DNA of 52,821 nt from a virus, in IMG/VR virus record IMGVR_UViG_3300010397_000052, positions 1-52,821 of that record; one strand, written 5' to 3'. Shown one piece after another: positions 32,298-39,795 of the stretch. Position numbers and translations under genes: made by a program. A model generated the notes under the pieces. It ran no database searches and was not told the DNA's origin. It saw only the letters and a program-made list of their open reading frames with translations. The stretch's first letter is position 1. Each line of letters begins with the position of its first letter.

Positions 32298-33329
32298 TCA
32301 GGACCATACAACTTTTTTGCCCCTGACAACCTCAGGGAGCTCTTTGGCTGCAGGAACAGGTACCGGCGCGCCGGTTGCCACTGTCTCAGGCAGCGGGTTA
32401 GGCACGGGATCAAACCCTTTGAGCGCCGCCTCTTTAATCGCAGCAACGGCCGCTTTCTGTTGCTCGAGAGTCGCCTTAGTTCCTGGCTCCGCTCCCGGCT
32501 GAGACGGGAAATGCTGGTTTACCCATTGCCAGTACTGCACCAGCGGCCGAAAACCGTACTCGTAGGTACCATCTTCGTCTACGTGCTCGCAGACCACAAA
32601 GGCACCCTCTTCGACCGTCGAAATGTACATGTTAGCGCAAACGATCGGCTTGTCTCCGTCCAGCTTCAGCGCCTTGCGGTAGGCGGCAAGTTGCAACCGA
32701 TGCTCGAGCCAAGCGCCTTTCTTTGGATCAGGGAGCCGCTTTGTGCTCTTGATATCCCAAAGCCGATAAATGTCCGTGCAATCCTGAAAGAGATCGTAAC
32801 AGCCGGCAAACCCTGGCCCCACAATGCACTTTTCCACCTCGATCACTGTGCCGTATTCCTCGAGCTTGGTGATCGCCGGGAGGATCCATTTTTCAACGCT
32901 TCCATCCATCGGCGTACCGGCAAAGTAATTTGCGATCTCATCATGGATCTGCGTGCCTCTGTCCCGGGCGATCGCCCCCTCCTGATCTTGCACTTTCTCA
33001 ACCTGCAGGATCCGTTTGGCAAAGGCATCGTCTTTCTCCCCTGGCTGCCGGGGACTGGTAAGCACAGCCAAGCAGGCTTGCTCGATCATCCAGTTCACCA
33101 GCGCCTCTTTGTGCAAGACTTTGAGGATGGTAGTCACGGACGGGAGCAGGTTGCGTGCTCGAGCATCAGCCAGATTAACCGGCCGCGGCCGGCCAGTGGA
33201 CTTGCCGATCACATCGTAACAAGGCTCTCCGGCCAGGGTATACCAATGAGAATCTTTGCGCTCCTGCAGGCGCGCTGCAGTTGCGCCAGGAGGAGCCGGG
33301 GGAACAATTCGGGGTGGAATTTCACTCAT
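32298..33329 (-). CDS. PD-(D/E)XK exonuclease, RecB/Cas4-like
   Basis: The 343-residue protein shows the ordered motifs of the RecB/Cas4-type nuclease superfamily: RGTQIHDEI (124-132) as motif I, GCYD with D179, the catalytic DIK (192-194, in LWDIKST) and the QLAAY helix (213-217). There is no iron-sulfur cysteine set, so it is not a classical Cas4. It probably degrades one strand of double-stranded ends to feed the annealing protein encoded nearby, as lambda Exo works with Beta. The last 70 residues are a low-complexity Ala/Pro tail. Its start overlaps the stop of the preceding small gene (ATGA). Confidence 0.85.
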   Translation of the reverse strand: MSEIPPRIVPPAPPGATAARLQERKDSHWYTLAGEPCYDVIGKSTGRPRPVNLADARARNLLPSVTTILKVLHKEALVNWMIEQACLAVLTSPRQPGEKDDAFAKRILQVEKVQDQEGAIARDRGTQIHDEIANYFAGTPMDGSVEKWILPAITKLEEYGTVIEVEKCIVGPGFAGCYDLFQDCTDIYRLWDIKSTKRLPDPKKGAWLEHRLQLAAYRKALKLDGDKPIVCANMYISTVEEGAFVVCEHVDEDGTYEYGFRPLVQYWQWVNQHFPSQPGAEPGTKATLEQQKAAVAAIKEAALKGFDPVPNPLPETVATGAPVPVPAAKELPEVVRGKKVVWS

Positions 33330-33457
33330 AACTTTTTCTTTTTCGGTTTTGATTTTCGTTTGTACACTTTGAGGATCGTAGCTACGGATGCCAGGAGGTT
33401 GCGTGTCCCGTCGACGTTGCTCAGGTGATAAATCTCGCGGAGCTCGCTATCGAGCAT
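33326..33457 (-). CDS. Small basic protein before the exonuclease
   Basis: A 43-residue frame from ATG 33457 ends with a TGA that overlaps the exonuclease start (ATGA). It has a short acidic and polar start (MLDSELREIYHL), a hydrophobic middle (LLASVATILKVY) and a strongly basic end (KRKSKPKKKK). It begins four bases after the upstream stop, so it fits the tight operon. No family is recognised. A DNA-binding role is possible from charge only. Confidence 0.6.
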   Translation of the reverse strand: MLDSELREIYHLSNVDGTRNLLASVATILKVYKRKSKPKKKKL

Positions 33458-33461
33458 CTCG

Positions 33462-33671
33462 TCACGGGATTGCGTCTAATCTCGAAACCAGTTGCGCCAC
33501 TCTTCCGCTCTTCTCTAAGTCTCTGGAGAGGGAAGCGTTGATCAGTCGCTCGTTAAGTTTAGCCTGATTTTCGCTTCGCTGTTTGAACATGACGTCAACG
33601 CCATGCTGGGAGCCAAAGCGCAAGTACCACAATTCCACGCCAGGACAAAAAACAGCGCGAGCGAATTTCAT
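33462..33671 (-). CDS. Small hypothetical early protein
   Basis: The 69-residue product is mostly helical and charged (FKQRSENQAKLNERLINASLSRDLEK) with a Leu/Val end. Its ATG (33671) overlaps the stop of the upstream gene (ATGA), which is the main support. I do not recognise it. It belongs to a run of short genes between the annealing protein and the exonuclease. Confidence 0.55.
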   Translation of the reverse strand: MKFARAVFCPGVELWYLRFGSQHGVDVMFKQRSENQAKLNERLINASLSRDLEKSGRVAQLVSRLDAIP

Positions 33672-33994
33672 TTATTTAACTGTTTTTGGAACTCTGCAGA
33701 GGCTGCCCAATCGCGCATGAGCCCGATCTGGCCCCATTGCACGGAAGAGAGCTCGAATTTCGGACGGGTAGCAAGCTCGCGGATAAATTCGGCAACTGCG
33801 CGCTGCCGATAGGCAACCGGCCAGCGCTGAACACCATCGTACCGCCCTCCTGGCAGTTGCATAGTTGCTGGCGCTGTATGGTTCCAAATCATCCGGAGTG
33901 AATTGAAAAGGTGCGAGGTGCCCATTTGGTCAACCGGGATTTTCTGCCCCGTTTGGGTCAACCAGACAAACACCTCCGCAGCCTGAGTGCTCAT
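33668..33994 (-). CDS. Conserved small phage protein
   Basis: The 108-residue protein has an MGTSHLFNSLRMIWNH segment and a YRQRAVAEFIRELATR helix, a layout I recognise from many phage early regions without an assigned role. ATG 33994 overlaps the upstream stop (ATGA); the longer start at 34102 would lie over the upstream gene. No metal motif or membrane segment is present. Confidence 0.7.
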   Translation of the reverse strand: MSTQAAEVFVWLTQTGQKIPVDQMGTSHLFNSLRMIWNHTAPATMQLPGGRYDGVQRWPVAYRQRAVAEFIRELATRPKFELSSVQWGQIGLMRDWAASAEFQKQLNK

Positions 33995-34164
33995 ATCCGG
34001 ATCCCGATGCTGCCACCGGGAACTTTCACGCGATAGTAGTACATCCTCAGGAGCGTATAATCGAACACGCCGAAAAGGATCGTGACGGTGAGTAACCCGC
34101 AAGCGAAGGCTTTCGCCGCGGCTGTGAGTCTGTCTTTGTTTGTTACCATAAAAAGGATGCTCAT
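33991..34164 (-). CDS. Small single-pass membrane protein
   Basis: The 57-residue protein starts at ATG 34164, overlapping the previous stop (ATGA). A basic segment (NKDRLTAAAK) precedes one membrane helix (AFACGLLTVTILFGVFDYTLL), followed by a short basic tail. Small membrane proteins in early phage operons sometimes serve in exclusion or inhibition of the host, but nothing specific can be said here. Confidence 0.6.
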   Translation of the reverse strand: MSILFMVTNKDRLTAAAKAFACGLLTVTILFGVFDYTLLRMYYYRVKVPGGSIGIRI

Positions 34165-34352
34165 TTTACTTTGTGGCATTTGATTGAGTGGCCCACCTTA
34201 AAGCCCCATTCCCATTCAAACGCTTTTTTGTTTGGAACGATGGATCTCCATTTCCGCTTTGCTTTTGCGTGACTGGAAAACACACCGCAAATTTGGTTTC
34301 CTGCGTCCTGATCGTGGCTCATTAGAACGTAGACGGATAGAGGCTTGTCCAT
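34161..34352 (-). CDS. Small hypothetical protein
   Basis: The 63-residue protein reads VYVLMSHDQDAG, then an ICGVFSSHAKAKRKW segment. A strand-turn-helix of this kind (V-Y-V-L ... G-V-F-x-x-x-A-K-A) is common in short phage proteins of unknown role. It starts three bases after the annealing-protein gene and overlaps the next start. Confidence 0.6.
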   Translation of the reverse strand: MDKPLSVYVLMSHDQDAGNQICGVFSSHAKAKRKWRSIVPNKKAFEWEWGFKVGHSIKCHKVK

Positions 34353-34355
34353 AGC

Positions 34356-35708
34356 TCAAAACGGTACGTCATCCTCAGCGCCGCTCATTGCCTCCGGAGA
34401 GGAGATCTCGCGCTCCCTGGATCCGGCTGGCAGATCGTGCTCATCCCGATCCGGATCGGGTTCATCCTCAGGATTTGTGAACTTATAGTGAGTACCAGCT
34501 TCATCCAGCATGGCGCGAAACTTCTTATCCCGGGCCAGATTTTCCGGCCTTGTCTGCCTCTGGTTGCCATCCCGATCTTCCCATGTTGGCGACGGTTTGA
34601 AGTTGGCCCAAAAGCCGAACAAAACCCCTTTATCGACCTTGGCTAACTGCTCCCCTACGTGCACGCCAAACGGTATCGGGAAACTCCGCCATGGCGCATC
34701 AGGCGCATCAGGATCCGGGTTTTCATCTCGAGGCACCTCGATAGGCTTTTCTGCCGGTTTGGCTGGCTCTGGCGCTTTAGAGGCCGGGAGCTCTGGCTGT
34801 TTAGCCTCCTTTTTCGGCGCTGGCTTAGGCTCCTCCGGCTTGAGCTCGTTTGGCCAAAACTCAGGCACGGCCGCGATCTCCCCGTTATCAAAGGCAACGA
34901 TCGCTTTATTGATCAGGAACATTTGACGGGTACTGGCCGGCACAAACTTTAGGGGTAAGTGCTCGAGCGTTTCAGTTGGCAACAAGCATCCCACCGTCCG
35001 AAAGTACTCGAGAGCGCGACCATCAAGCTTTCCGGCTTTGAGCGAGTTAATCATCTTCGTCCTGCCTGCCTCACTCGGATACAGGGGAGCCTTGGCAGCG
35101 GCCGGAGCGGCTGCAGGCGGCGCTTGCTGCTGAGCAGGCGATTGCCTCCTGGGAGTGGCCCTCTGTTGCTTAGCGGCTGCCGGAGGATGGTCTGCAACCA
35201 TTTCCTCCGCAGGTGTCGCCTCGTATCCAGCCAGGGTCATTACAAAGCCAAGCGGCATCCGTAGGCATTTGGCTGTTGCTCGAGTCTGCGCCATGCTCCG
35301 CAGGGCGAAAGAATCACGGTTGGCCCAATTTCGCTCAGAGCGTAGGCAGAGCGCCTCCGCAGCGCCAATGATCGAGCCGTCTCTTGTGCGCGCCTCAACT
35401 CGAGCCTCCCAACCTCCCTCAACCTCTTTGGTCCAGACCGTTACCGGGAAAACCCCCAACATGGTACCGAGCAGCGTCCATGCCTCACAGCGCGGATACT
35501 CCTTTCCAGAGATATTCGAGATCAACTTCTGACTTTTGATCACGTCCTTTAGGGCAACGGCAACCTGCGTTGCTTTCTGGATCACTACGGCCGGTTCAGT
35601 TGTGCCGAATAGCCCAACGTCCTGCTGAGGACGGAGCGCCAGGGCTTGAGTCTGCTGAGGTTTGTTACTGTCCGAAATCACTTCGACGTCTAAAGCTGTG
35701 TTGTTCAT
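34356..35708 (-). CDS. Probable single-strand annealing recombinase with SSB-like tip
   Basis: The 450-residue protein has an N-terminal domain (about 40-170) with ISGKEYPRCEAWTLLGTMLG, VEARTRDG, and RSMAQTRATAKCLR ... LAGYEATPAEEM. The last block is a hallmark of a phage group I relate to Rad52/ERF-type annealing proteins. A long Ala/Pro/Lys linker follows. A small C-terminal domain (IPFGVHVGEQLAKVDKGVL) resembles DUF3820-type domains. The protein ends EDDVPF, like the acidic tip by which SSB recruits partners. With the exonuclease and RusA it forms a recombination module. Superfamily assignment is from motif memory, not a search. Confidence 0.68.
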   Translation of the reverse strand: MNNTALDVEVISDSNKPQQTQALALRPQQDVGLFGTTEPAVVIQKATQVAVALKDVIKSQKLISNISGKEYPRCEAWTLLGTMLGVFPVTVWTKEVEGGWEARVEARTRDGSIIGAAEALCLRSERNWANRDSFALRSMAQTRATAKCLRMPLGFVMTLAGYEATPAEEMVADHPPAAAKQQRATPRRQSPAQQQAPPAAAPAAAKAPLYPSEAGRTKMINSLKAGKLDGRALEYFRTVGCLLPTETLEHLPLKFVPASTRQMFLINKAIVAFDNGEIAAVPEFWPNELKPEEPKPAPKKEAKQPELPASKAPEPAKPAEKPIEVPRDENPDPDAPDAPWRSFPIPFGVHVGEQLAKVDKGVLFGFWANFKPSPTWEDRDGNQRQTRPENLARDKKFRAMLDEAGTHYKFTNPEDEPDPDRDEHDLPAGSREREISSPEAMSGAEDDVPF

Positions 35709-35709
35709 A

Positions 35710-36006
35710 TCAGTCTAAAACCCTTTCTTTACGGATCATCCTTTGAGTGCGGCGGATCACGGCCGCGGTTTCGATCGGAACTACGGTTAATTGCGCGATA
35801 GTTGGCTCTGCGAGCCGCATTTGCTCATCGAAAACGAAGAGCTCGCCGCATTTCATGCACAAGGAAAAGTCTCCTGGCCGCGGCCGATTCTGATGGTTAC
35901 CAACTGCCTCAGACGCGGAATCCCATTCGTAACCGCAGACGTTACACTTGCCCAACGGGAGCGGTTTGCCGGCTGCGTCCAGCATCTCGAGAGGTTTAGG
36001 ATCCAT
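35710..36006 (-). CDS. Zinc-finger-like small protein
   Basis: The 98-residue protein has two Cys pairs, CNVC (about residues 21-24) and CMKC (about 50-53), in the pattern of a zinc ribbon, with a His between them. The rest is helical and basic (ETAAVIRRTQRMIRKER). ATG 36006 lies 11 bases inside the upstream gene; a longer frame from 36066 is not needed. A DNA- or RNA-binding role is plausible. It directly precedes the annealing-protein gene. Confidence 0.65.
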   Translation of the reverse strand: MDPKPLEMLDAAGKPLPLGKCNVCGYEWDSASEAVGNHQNRPRPGDFSLCMKCGELFVFDEQMRLAEPTIAQLTVVPIETAAVIRRTQRMIRKERVLD

Positions 36007-36214
36007 AGCTGAGCCCCTTTTTGAAAACGCATTTGACGCGCCTGATTTGTGGCGACGCATTTTCAACCCGATCGTAAAAGGCGTGCCAATCGTCCTTGGT
36101 CATATCGCAGGAAAGTTTCACCTGCAGGAACAACGCAGGGTTAGCGCGCAGCAGCTCCCCTGGCGGGATCCTCCGTATTGATAAAGGCAGCCTGAGCAGC
36201 GGCGTTAAGCGCAT
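35996..36214 (-). CDS. Small hypothetical early protein
   Basis: The 72-residue protein has a basic hydrophobic start (MRLTPLLRLPLSIRRIPPGELL) and a C-terminal half with KLSCDMTKDDWHAFYDRVEN. The start overlaps the previous stop by ten bases. No family is recognised. The start could be the ATG at 36259 instead, but that would overlap the upstream gene by 55 bases. Confidence 0.55.
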   Translation of the reverse strand: MRLTPLLRLPLSIRRIPPGELLRANPALFLQVKLSCDMTKDDWHAFYDRVENASPQIRRVKCVFKKGLSYGS

Positions 36215-36579
36215 AAGCTTTTCTCCTCCCTCTGCGGCCGCGCCTTGCGGATCCGCCACTCATGCCCACCAAAGCCACTAAACCGGATCCATCCTTCAGC
36301 GATTTCCTCCGGCGAACATCGTCCACTCACCCCGAGGTAGCGCACATCGCACCCGCAACCCCATCCCTGGCCGTCAACCGAAAACATGGCCGAATCTGGC
36401 CCATTAGCCTCAAGGGTAATTTCCTTGATCGTAGTTATCGCGCCTCCGGAGTCTGGATCCAAGTCCTGCAGTTCACCTCCGATCCAACTCGGATCGAGGA
36501 CAAACTTGCTCCAGAGCGGGTAAGCGCGGCCGTGAATTTTAATAGGCTCCGCCTCCTGTCCATTGGGAAGAGTGATCAT
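36205..36579 (-). CDS. Hypothetical early protein
   Basis: The 124-residue protein is mainly beta-like: IKIHGRAYPLWSKFVLDPSWIGG, a strand pair ITTIKEITLEANG, and WGCGCDVRYLGVSG. It ends with a basic stretch. A GCGC motif and one more cysteine may be structural. The ATG overlaps the upstream stop (ATGA). I do not recognise the family. Confidence 0.6.
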   Translation of the reverse strand: MITLPNGQEAEPIKIHGRAYPLWSKFVLDPSWIGGELQDLDPDSGGAITTIKEITLEANGPDSAMFSVDGQGWGCGCDVRYLGVSGRCSPEEIAEGWIRFSGFGGHEWRIRKARPQREEKSLCA

Positions 36580-36998
36580 GCCTCCTCCTTCTTTACTTCC
36601 GGCAACCCCTGCAGCTTTTTTGTCTCAGCCTCAATTTGCTTTTCGAGCGCTACGATCTCTTTCCTTAGAGCTCCAATCCGACCAATGAGCAGATCGTTGA
36701 ACTGGTTTCGGGGGTAGACATTGCGCGAGTAGAGCTTTTCCCTGCCCTCGCCTTTGAGGTTGACCCAAGCGCACTTATCATCAGTTAAGCTCGTTAACTC
36801 TCCCTGGCGAAAGTCATCGCCACAATATCGCCCTGTACACCAGCAATCGATCCGCTTGAAAGTCGGCTTTTTATCGATGCGCTTTTTGGCCAAGGCCAGC
36901 GAAGGCGCAACGCGCTCCTTCCCGTCATAAGTGAACTCCCATTGATTGCCTTTTTCGGAGTAGGCGATCTCAACTCCTTTGTACTTTTCGGTTATCAT
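36576..36998 (-). CDS. Hypothetical protein with C-terminal coiled coil
   Basis: The 140-residue protein starts with a beta-rich segment (YKGVEIAYSEKGNQWEFTYDGKE). It has a CWC-x-x-x-x-C region around residue 52 and ends with a clear coiled coil (RIGALRKEIVALEKQIEAETKKLQ). It may bind a partner through the coil. It precedes the GCGC protein by an ATGA overlap. Function unknown. Confidence 0.6.
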   Translation of the reverse strand: MITEKYKGVEIAYSEKGNQWEFTYDGKERVAPSLALAKKRIDKKPTFKRIDCWCTGRYCGDDFRQGELTSLTDDKCAWVNLKGEGREKLYSRNVYPRNQFNDLLIGRIGALRKEIVALEKQIEAETKKLQGLPEVKKEEA

Positions 36999-37007
36999 GA
37001 TTTGTCC

Positions 37008-37259
37008 TTAGGTTTGTTTGTCGAAAGTGTATCCGGCGATCTTCGTGGCAGCCTCGAGTGAGGCGAGCAGCACAGCAAAGTCTGTATTGTGGTCATGGCG
37101 CAGCACCCAACACAGCACCCCACCAACGGCCGCCAGTCGCTGCAGGTGGCTCTCTGGTAGCCCCAAATCGCATTCTTTCAGAATGATCCCCGCGAGCAGA
37201 TCGTGAGCGCGCTGGATCTCGCTGGCCGGCCGCATCGGAACTACTGGCCCCGTTGTCAT
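37008..37259 (-). CDS. Conserved small phage protein
   Basis: The 83-residue helical protein contains RAHDLLAGIIL, then AAVGGVLCWVLRHDHNTDF. The CWVLRHDHN string is a hallmark of a small phage family I recognise but cannot assign a role to. ATG 37259 overlaps the upstream stop (ATGA). It lies ten bases before the next gene. Confidence 0.7.
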   Translation of the reverse strand: MTTGPVVPMRPASEIQRAHDLLAGIILKECDLGLPESHLQRLAAVGGVLCWVLRHDHNTDFAVLLASLEAATKIAGYTFDKQT

Positions 37260-37804
37260 AAGCTGGTATTGAAAAGGACGTTGAGGACTGCGGCCGCCAT
37301 GGTTTCCCGCTCACTGACACTCATTGGCCCGATCTCTTTTCCTGGCTCCGAATAGCGCGCACTGTCCACCTTGGCGATCGCTGCTTCAAGCTCAGCGAAA
37401 ACGCGAGCCGTAAACTCAGGGATGCTCACAAGGTGCACCCTGATCACTTCCTCAGCGGCTCCGATAGTATCGGGGATGGTTTTGGGTTGCTGCAGCGCCG
37501 CCTCTGCCACCTCCAAGGCACGGCCAGGAGCGCCCATCCGGATCCAGTGGCAAACCTCTTCCCATGGCGGCGCACCTATGGCGGCCGTATCAGTAGCGCG
37601 GATCCAAGTGCATACATCGCCCCAAGTGGGCTCTGGCTCTGGCTGCTGCGATGGTTCTTGCTGCGCGGGTTCTATTGGATCGGCTGGCGCGAGGGCTCTC
37701 GGGTTTATCAGGCACCGGCTCACGCGCTCATACTCCTCAGGCGCGTCAAGCTGGCAGTAATCAGTGAGACAAACAGGGCAAGTCAGTGCGGGAAGTTTGG
37801 ACAT
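37256..37804 (-). CDS. Zinc-finger-like protein with repeated W-x-x-V-C segments
   Basis: The 182-residue protein starts with TCPVCLTDYCQL, a likely zinc-binding turn. After a Pro/Gln linker, two related segments follow: TWGDVCTWIRATD and PWEEVCHWIRMGA, an internal repeat of about 25 residues. The C-terminal half is helical (PEFTARVFAELEAAIAKVDS). No known function. The gene is near the 5' end of the leftward operon, after the zinc-ribbon gene. Confidence 0.6.
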   Translation of the reverse strand: MSKLPALTCPVCLTDYCQLDAPEEYERVSRCLINPRALAPADPIEPAQQEPSQQPEPEPTWGDVCTWIRATDTAAIGAPPWEEVCHWIRMGAPGRALEVAEAALQQPKTIPDTIGAAEEVIRVHLVSIPEFTARVFAELEAAIAKVDSARYSEPGKEIGPMSVSERETMAAAVLNVLFNTSL

Positions 37805-37839
37805 AGGCGCGATGGGTCTGGATTGTTGCGAGGGTTCTT

Positions 37840-38088
37840 TTAGCGCCAGCCAACCGGAGGGTTTCCTGTGCGCTTCATTTTCGATTGCTGCGAGGGTTCC
37901 GGAAATCGGATTTTGCGCGGCCGGCCAGGGCCGCCAAGCGAGGGCGTTTTATTCCAATTCGGGCTTTTGCACTTGGGGCAAACTTTCGGATCGTTTACTT
38001 GGGGAGTCCAAAGCCAATGGCAACGCAGGCAAGTCAACCGGGGCAAAACTACGGCCGCTTGCTGGCCGTTTTTAGGCGAGTCTTTCAT
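37840..38088 (-). CDS. Zinc-ribbon protein, first gene of leftward operon
   Basis: The 82-residue protein has a zinc ribbon (TCLRCHWLWTP ... VCPKCKSPNWNKTP) followed by GGPGRPRKIR, an AT-hook-like GRP core with basic flanks. Such zinc-ribbon/GRP proteins are common first genes of early operons and probably bind DNA. It is the promoter-proximal gene of the minus-strand block, so an early regulator role fits. Confidence 0.68.
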   Translation of the reverse strand: MKDSPKNGQQAAVVLPRLTCLRCHWLWTPQVNDPKVCPKCKSPNWNKTPSLGGPGRPRKIRFPEPSQQSKMKRTGNPPVGWR

Positions 38089-38282
38089 TTGTCCGTAAAA
38101 TTTACACCATGCACCAAGGGGAATGCAATCCGTAATTCTACAAGGTAGTAAAAAATATCTTGTAAGTCCATTCCACCTGTGATTTACTGAGCTCCTCAGG
38201 CTTGAAGAGCCGCACGAAGCGGATCGGAAAAGCCCGAGCGCCGCCAGGGCGATTCTGGCAGACAGTAAAAACGGACAACAGT
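38089..38282. promoter_or_regulatory. Divergent control region between leftward and rightward early genes
   Basis: The region lies between divergent gene blocks. A dyad TACAAG (38139-38144) - 14 bases - CTTGTA (38159-38164) and an odd palindrome GTAAA-A-TTTAC (38095-38105) are visible. A rightward promoter-like pair is TTGTAA (38160-38165) and TTTACT (38183-38188), spacer 17; it overlaps the right arm of the dyad. Leftward, TTGCAT and TAAATT are spaced 18 bases, just before the zinc-ribbon gene. The layout suits a repressor-controlled switch. The pairs are seen, their use is inferred. An in-frame ATG at 38202 could extend the next gene. Confidence 0.45.
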
Positions 38283-38456
38283 ATGCAAAACACTCCTTCG
38301 TCAGTAAACCTCATGGAAGCTCACCAACAATGGGCGAACCGTCCTGCAGATCAGCGCTTTGAAACCCTGGCCGCTCTGCGTGATTCAGTGGCAGCGCGCC
38401 GCCTGCGCTCTCGCTCCGTCGACATTGATTGCGCGGAAAGTAGAGCGCGAAATTAA
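38283..38456 (+). pseudogene. Truncated N-terminus of a DUF932-like protein
   Basis: The 57 residues begin near NLMEAHQQWANRPADQRF, then LAALRDSVAARRLRSR. This is the usual opening of DUF932-type phage and plasmid proteins, which normally run to several hundred residues. Here the frame ends after about 57 codons and the DUF932 core is missing. The next gene overlaps it by 98 bases in another frame. It looks like a remnant after a deletion, though a short functional fragment is possible. An earlier in-frame ATG at 38202 adds 27 basic residues. Confidence 0.5.
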
Positions 38457-38664
38457 GCGCGCCATTTGGGCTAGCAACGCAGCGCTTATTACCACCGCGC
38501 CTGATCTACTGGAAGCTTGCGAGCTTCTTTGCCCTCTCACGCATTACGACTCTTGCGAGGGGCTAAATTTCCACCCTGTGGAACGTGAATCACATTGCAC
38601 TTGCGGTGCCGCCAAAGCTCGATCCGCAATCGCCAAAGCCAAAGGCCAGGAGGAAAAGCCGTGA
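38359..38664 (+). CDS. Small phage protein, APDLL family
   Basis: The C-terminal part reads ALITTAPDLLEACELL, a Cys/His segment (ESHCTCGAAK) and ARSAIAKAKG. An APDLLEA ... ARxAIAKA layout is very common in short phage early proteins. The first 30-40 residues from ATG 38359 overlap the truncated gene and may not be used; a TTG at 38425 is an alternative start. The stop overlaps the next GTG (GTGA). Role unknown. Confidence 0.6.
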   Translation: MKPWPLCVIQWQRAACALAPSTLIARKVEREIKRAIWASNAALITTAPDLLEACELLCPLTHYDSCEGLNFHPVERESHCTCGAAKARSAIAKAKGQEEKP

Positions 38665-39020
38665 GAAACTTTGGACACACTCGCGCCGTAAAGGATGAGG
38701 CAGGCAATGTGATCGAGCTCAAAGATTCTCCGGCCAGGGCGGTTACGGTTTCCGAACTAGGGCGCACCTTTGGAGCCGATCACGACAAGCGCTTAGTTGT
38801 CTCGCTCGACAAGGGCGACTTGATCACTGTGCGGCCGGCCAGGACGCGCCGCAGCCTGCAAATCAAAGCCTGCGATCTTTGGTTCTACCTCCTGCGTTGT
38901 GAGGCGAACAAAAGCCAGCTTGAGCGCGCCAGGGAAAGGAAAGCGCGCAAAGCTGAGCGGCTCGCCAGGGAGCGCCAGGAGCGAGCAGAGCGCCGCCTAT
39001 TCCGCGGAGGTGCCAAGTGA
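38661..39020 (+). CDS. Conserved phage protein with basic coiled-coil tail
   Basis: The 119-residue protein has a core VTVSELGRTFGADHDKRLVVSL, DLITVRPARTRRSLQI, DLWFYLLRCEANK, and a highly charged helix (RARERKARKAERLARERQE). It is a family I recognise from phage early regions, without known function. The start GTG 38661 overlaps the previous stop and has a perfect AGGAGG eight bases upstream. This is the clearest Shine-Dalgarno site in the window. Confidence 0.72.
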   Translation: MRNFGHTRAVKDEAGNVIELKDSPARAVTVSELGRTFGADHDKRLVVSLDKGDLITVRPARTRRSLQIKACDLWFYLLRCEANKSQLERARERKARKAERLARERQERAERRLFRGGAK

Positions 39021-39667
39021 GCACCTGCTATCTTGCGGAAGTTAAAGACTGCGCGCACCGGCGCAAAACCTTTGTGGAAGTGGGCCAGCGCTGGCTCTGT
39101 CTGGATTGCAGCGCTACCCGTTGCCCTGGCTCTGAGCTCTGGCTGCGAGTCGAAACAGCGCCGCAACTCTCTCCGCGCTTCATTATCGGCCGCTCTTGCA
39201 CCAATGGCTTCACCACATTCGCAGACGGCGATTTATTCGAGCATTCCGGCCGGCTTTACAAGCTCTGCTCTTCCGGGTACGGGTGGACGTTGCGGCCGCT
39301 CATCCTTGGCACCAATCGCGCCAACTACGGCGAACACCTTGACGGATGGTTAGACCTGCCCTCCGCAATGGCTGTAATCGTGAAGCTAAACCAAGCGGCC
39401 GCGGACGCTGAGCCGCTGCCAGAGCTCCCCTGGCACGAAGCATCTGCCCTCCGTTGCAAGCAGTGCAAAACCCCGTACGTGAAGCATTCAACTTGTGGCT
39501 GCCAGTACTGCCCCGCTTGCTGGCTCTTCTGCCCTCGCTGCGGAGGGAAGCGCCGGCCAAAGGAGGGCGACATTTGCCCCGATTGCGGAGTGCGGCCGCT
39601 CGACAAGGACGGTTGGTGCAGCAAATGCGGTTACCCGGACAACGGACCAAAGGAGCCGCGGCCGTGA
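39017..39667 (+). CDS. Multi zinc-ribbon protein
   Basis: The 216-residue protein has an N-terminal C-x-x-C pair (CLDC) in a ribbon-like context, a middle domain without cysteines, and a C-terminal array of Cys pairs: CKQC, CGCQYCPAC, CPRC, CPDC and CSKC, enough for two or three zinc ribbons. Such arrays bind nucleic acid or proteins. The start GTG overlaps the previous stop, and its stop overlaps the next GTG. Function unknown, but it is a clear zinc protein. Confidence 0.7.
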   Translation: MSTCYLAEVKDCAHRRKTFVEVGQRWLCLDCSATRCPGSELWLRVETAPQLSPRFIIGRSCTNGFTTFADGDLFEHSGRLYKLCSSGYGWTLRPLILGTNRANYGEHLDGWLDLPSAMAVIVKLNQAAADAEPLPELPWHEASALRCKQCKTPYVKHSTCGCQYCPACWLFCPRCGGKRRPKEGDICPDCGVRPLDKDGWCSKCGYPDNGPKEPRP

Positions 39668-39795
39668 ACCTCATCGAATCCTTTGGCGCTTGCCTCATCT
39701 TTGCCATCCTCTTCGCTGGTATCATCGGCGCGCCTGCAGCCGTTATCCCCATCGCCCTCCTCCTCCTGGCCCTCTCCCTCTCCGACCTGCTGTGA
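39664..39795 (+). CDS. Tiny two-helix membrane protein
   Basis: A 43-residue frame from GTG 39664 (GTGA overlap) encodes a hydrophobic protein with two membrane segments (ACLIFAILFAGIIG and AVIPIALLLLALSL). It opens GTGAACCTC, the same nine bases that open the next tiny gene. Small hydrophobic proteins of this kind may be holin-like or act in exclusion; this is not testable by sequence. Confidence 0.5.
   Translation: MNLIESFGACLIFAILFAGIIGAPAAVIPIALLLLALSLSDLL

Noticed and set aside
32196-33428. 410-codon open frame on the plus strand
   Set aside because: It lies antisense to rusA and the exonuclease, whose minus-strand products have complete catalytic motifs.
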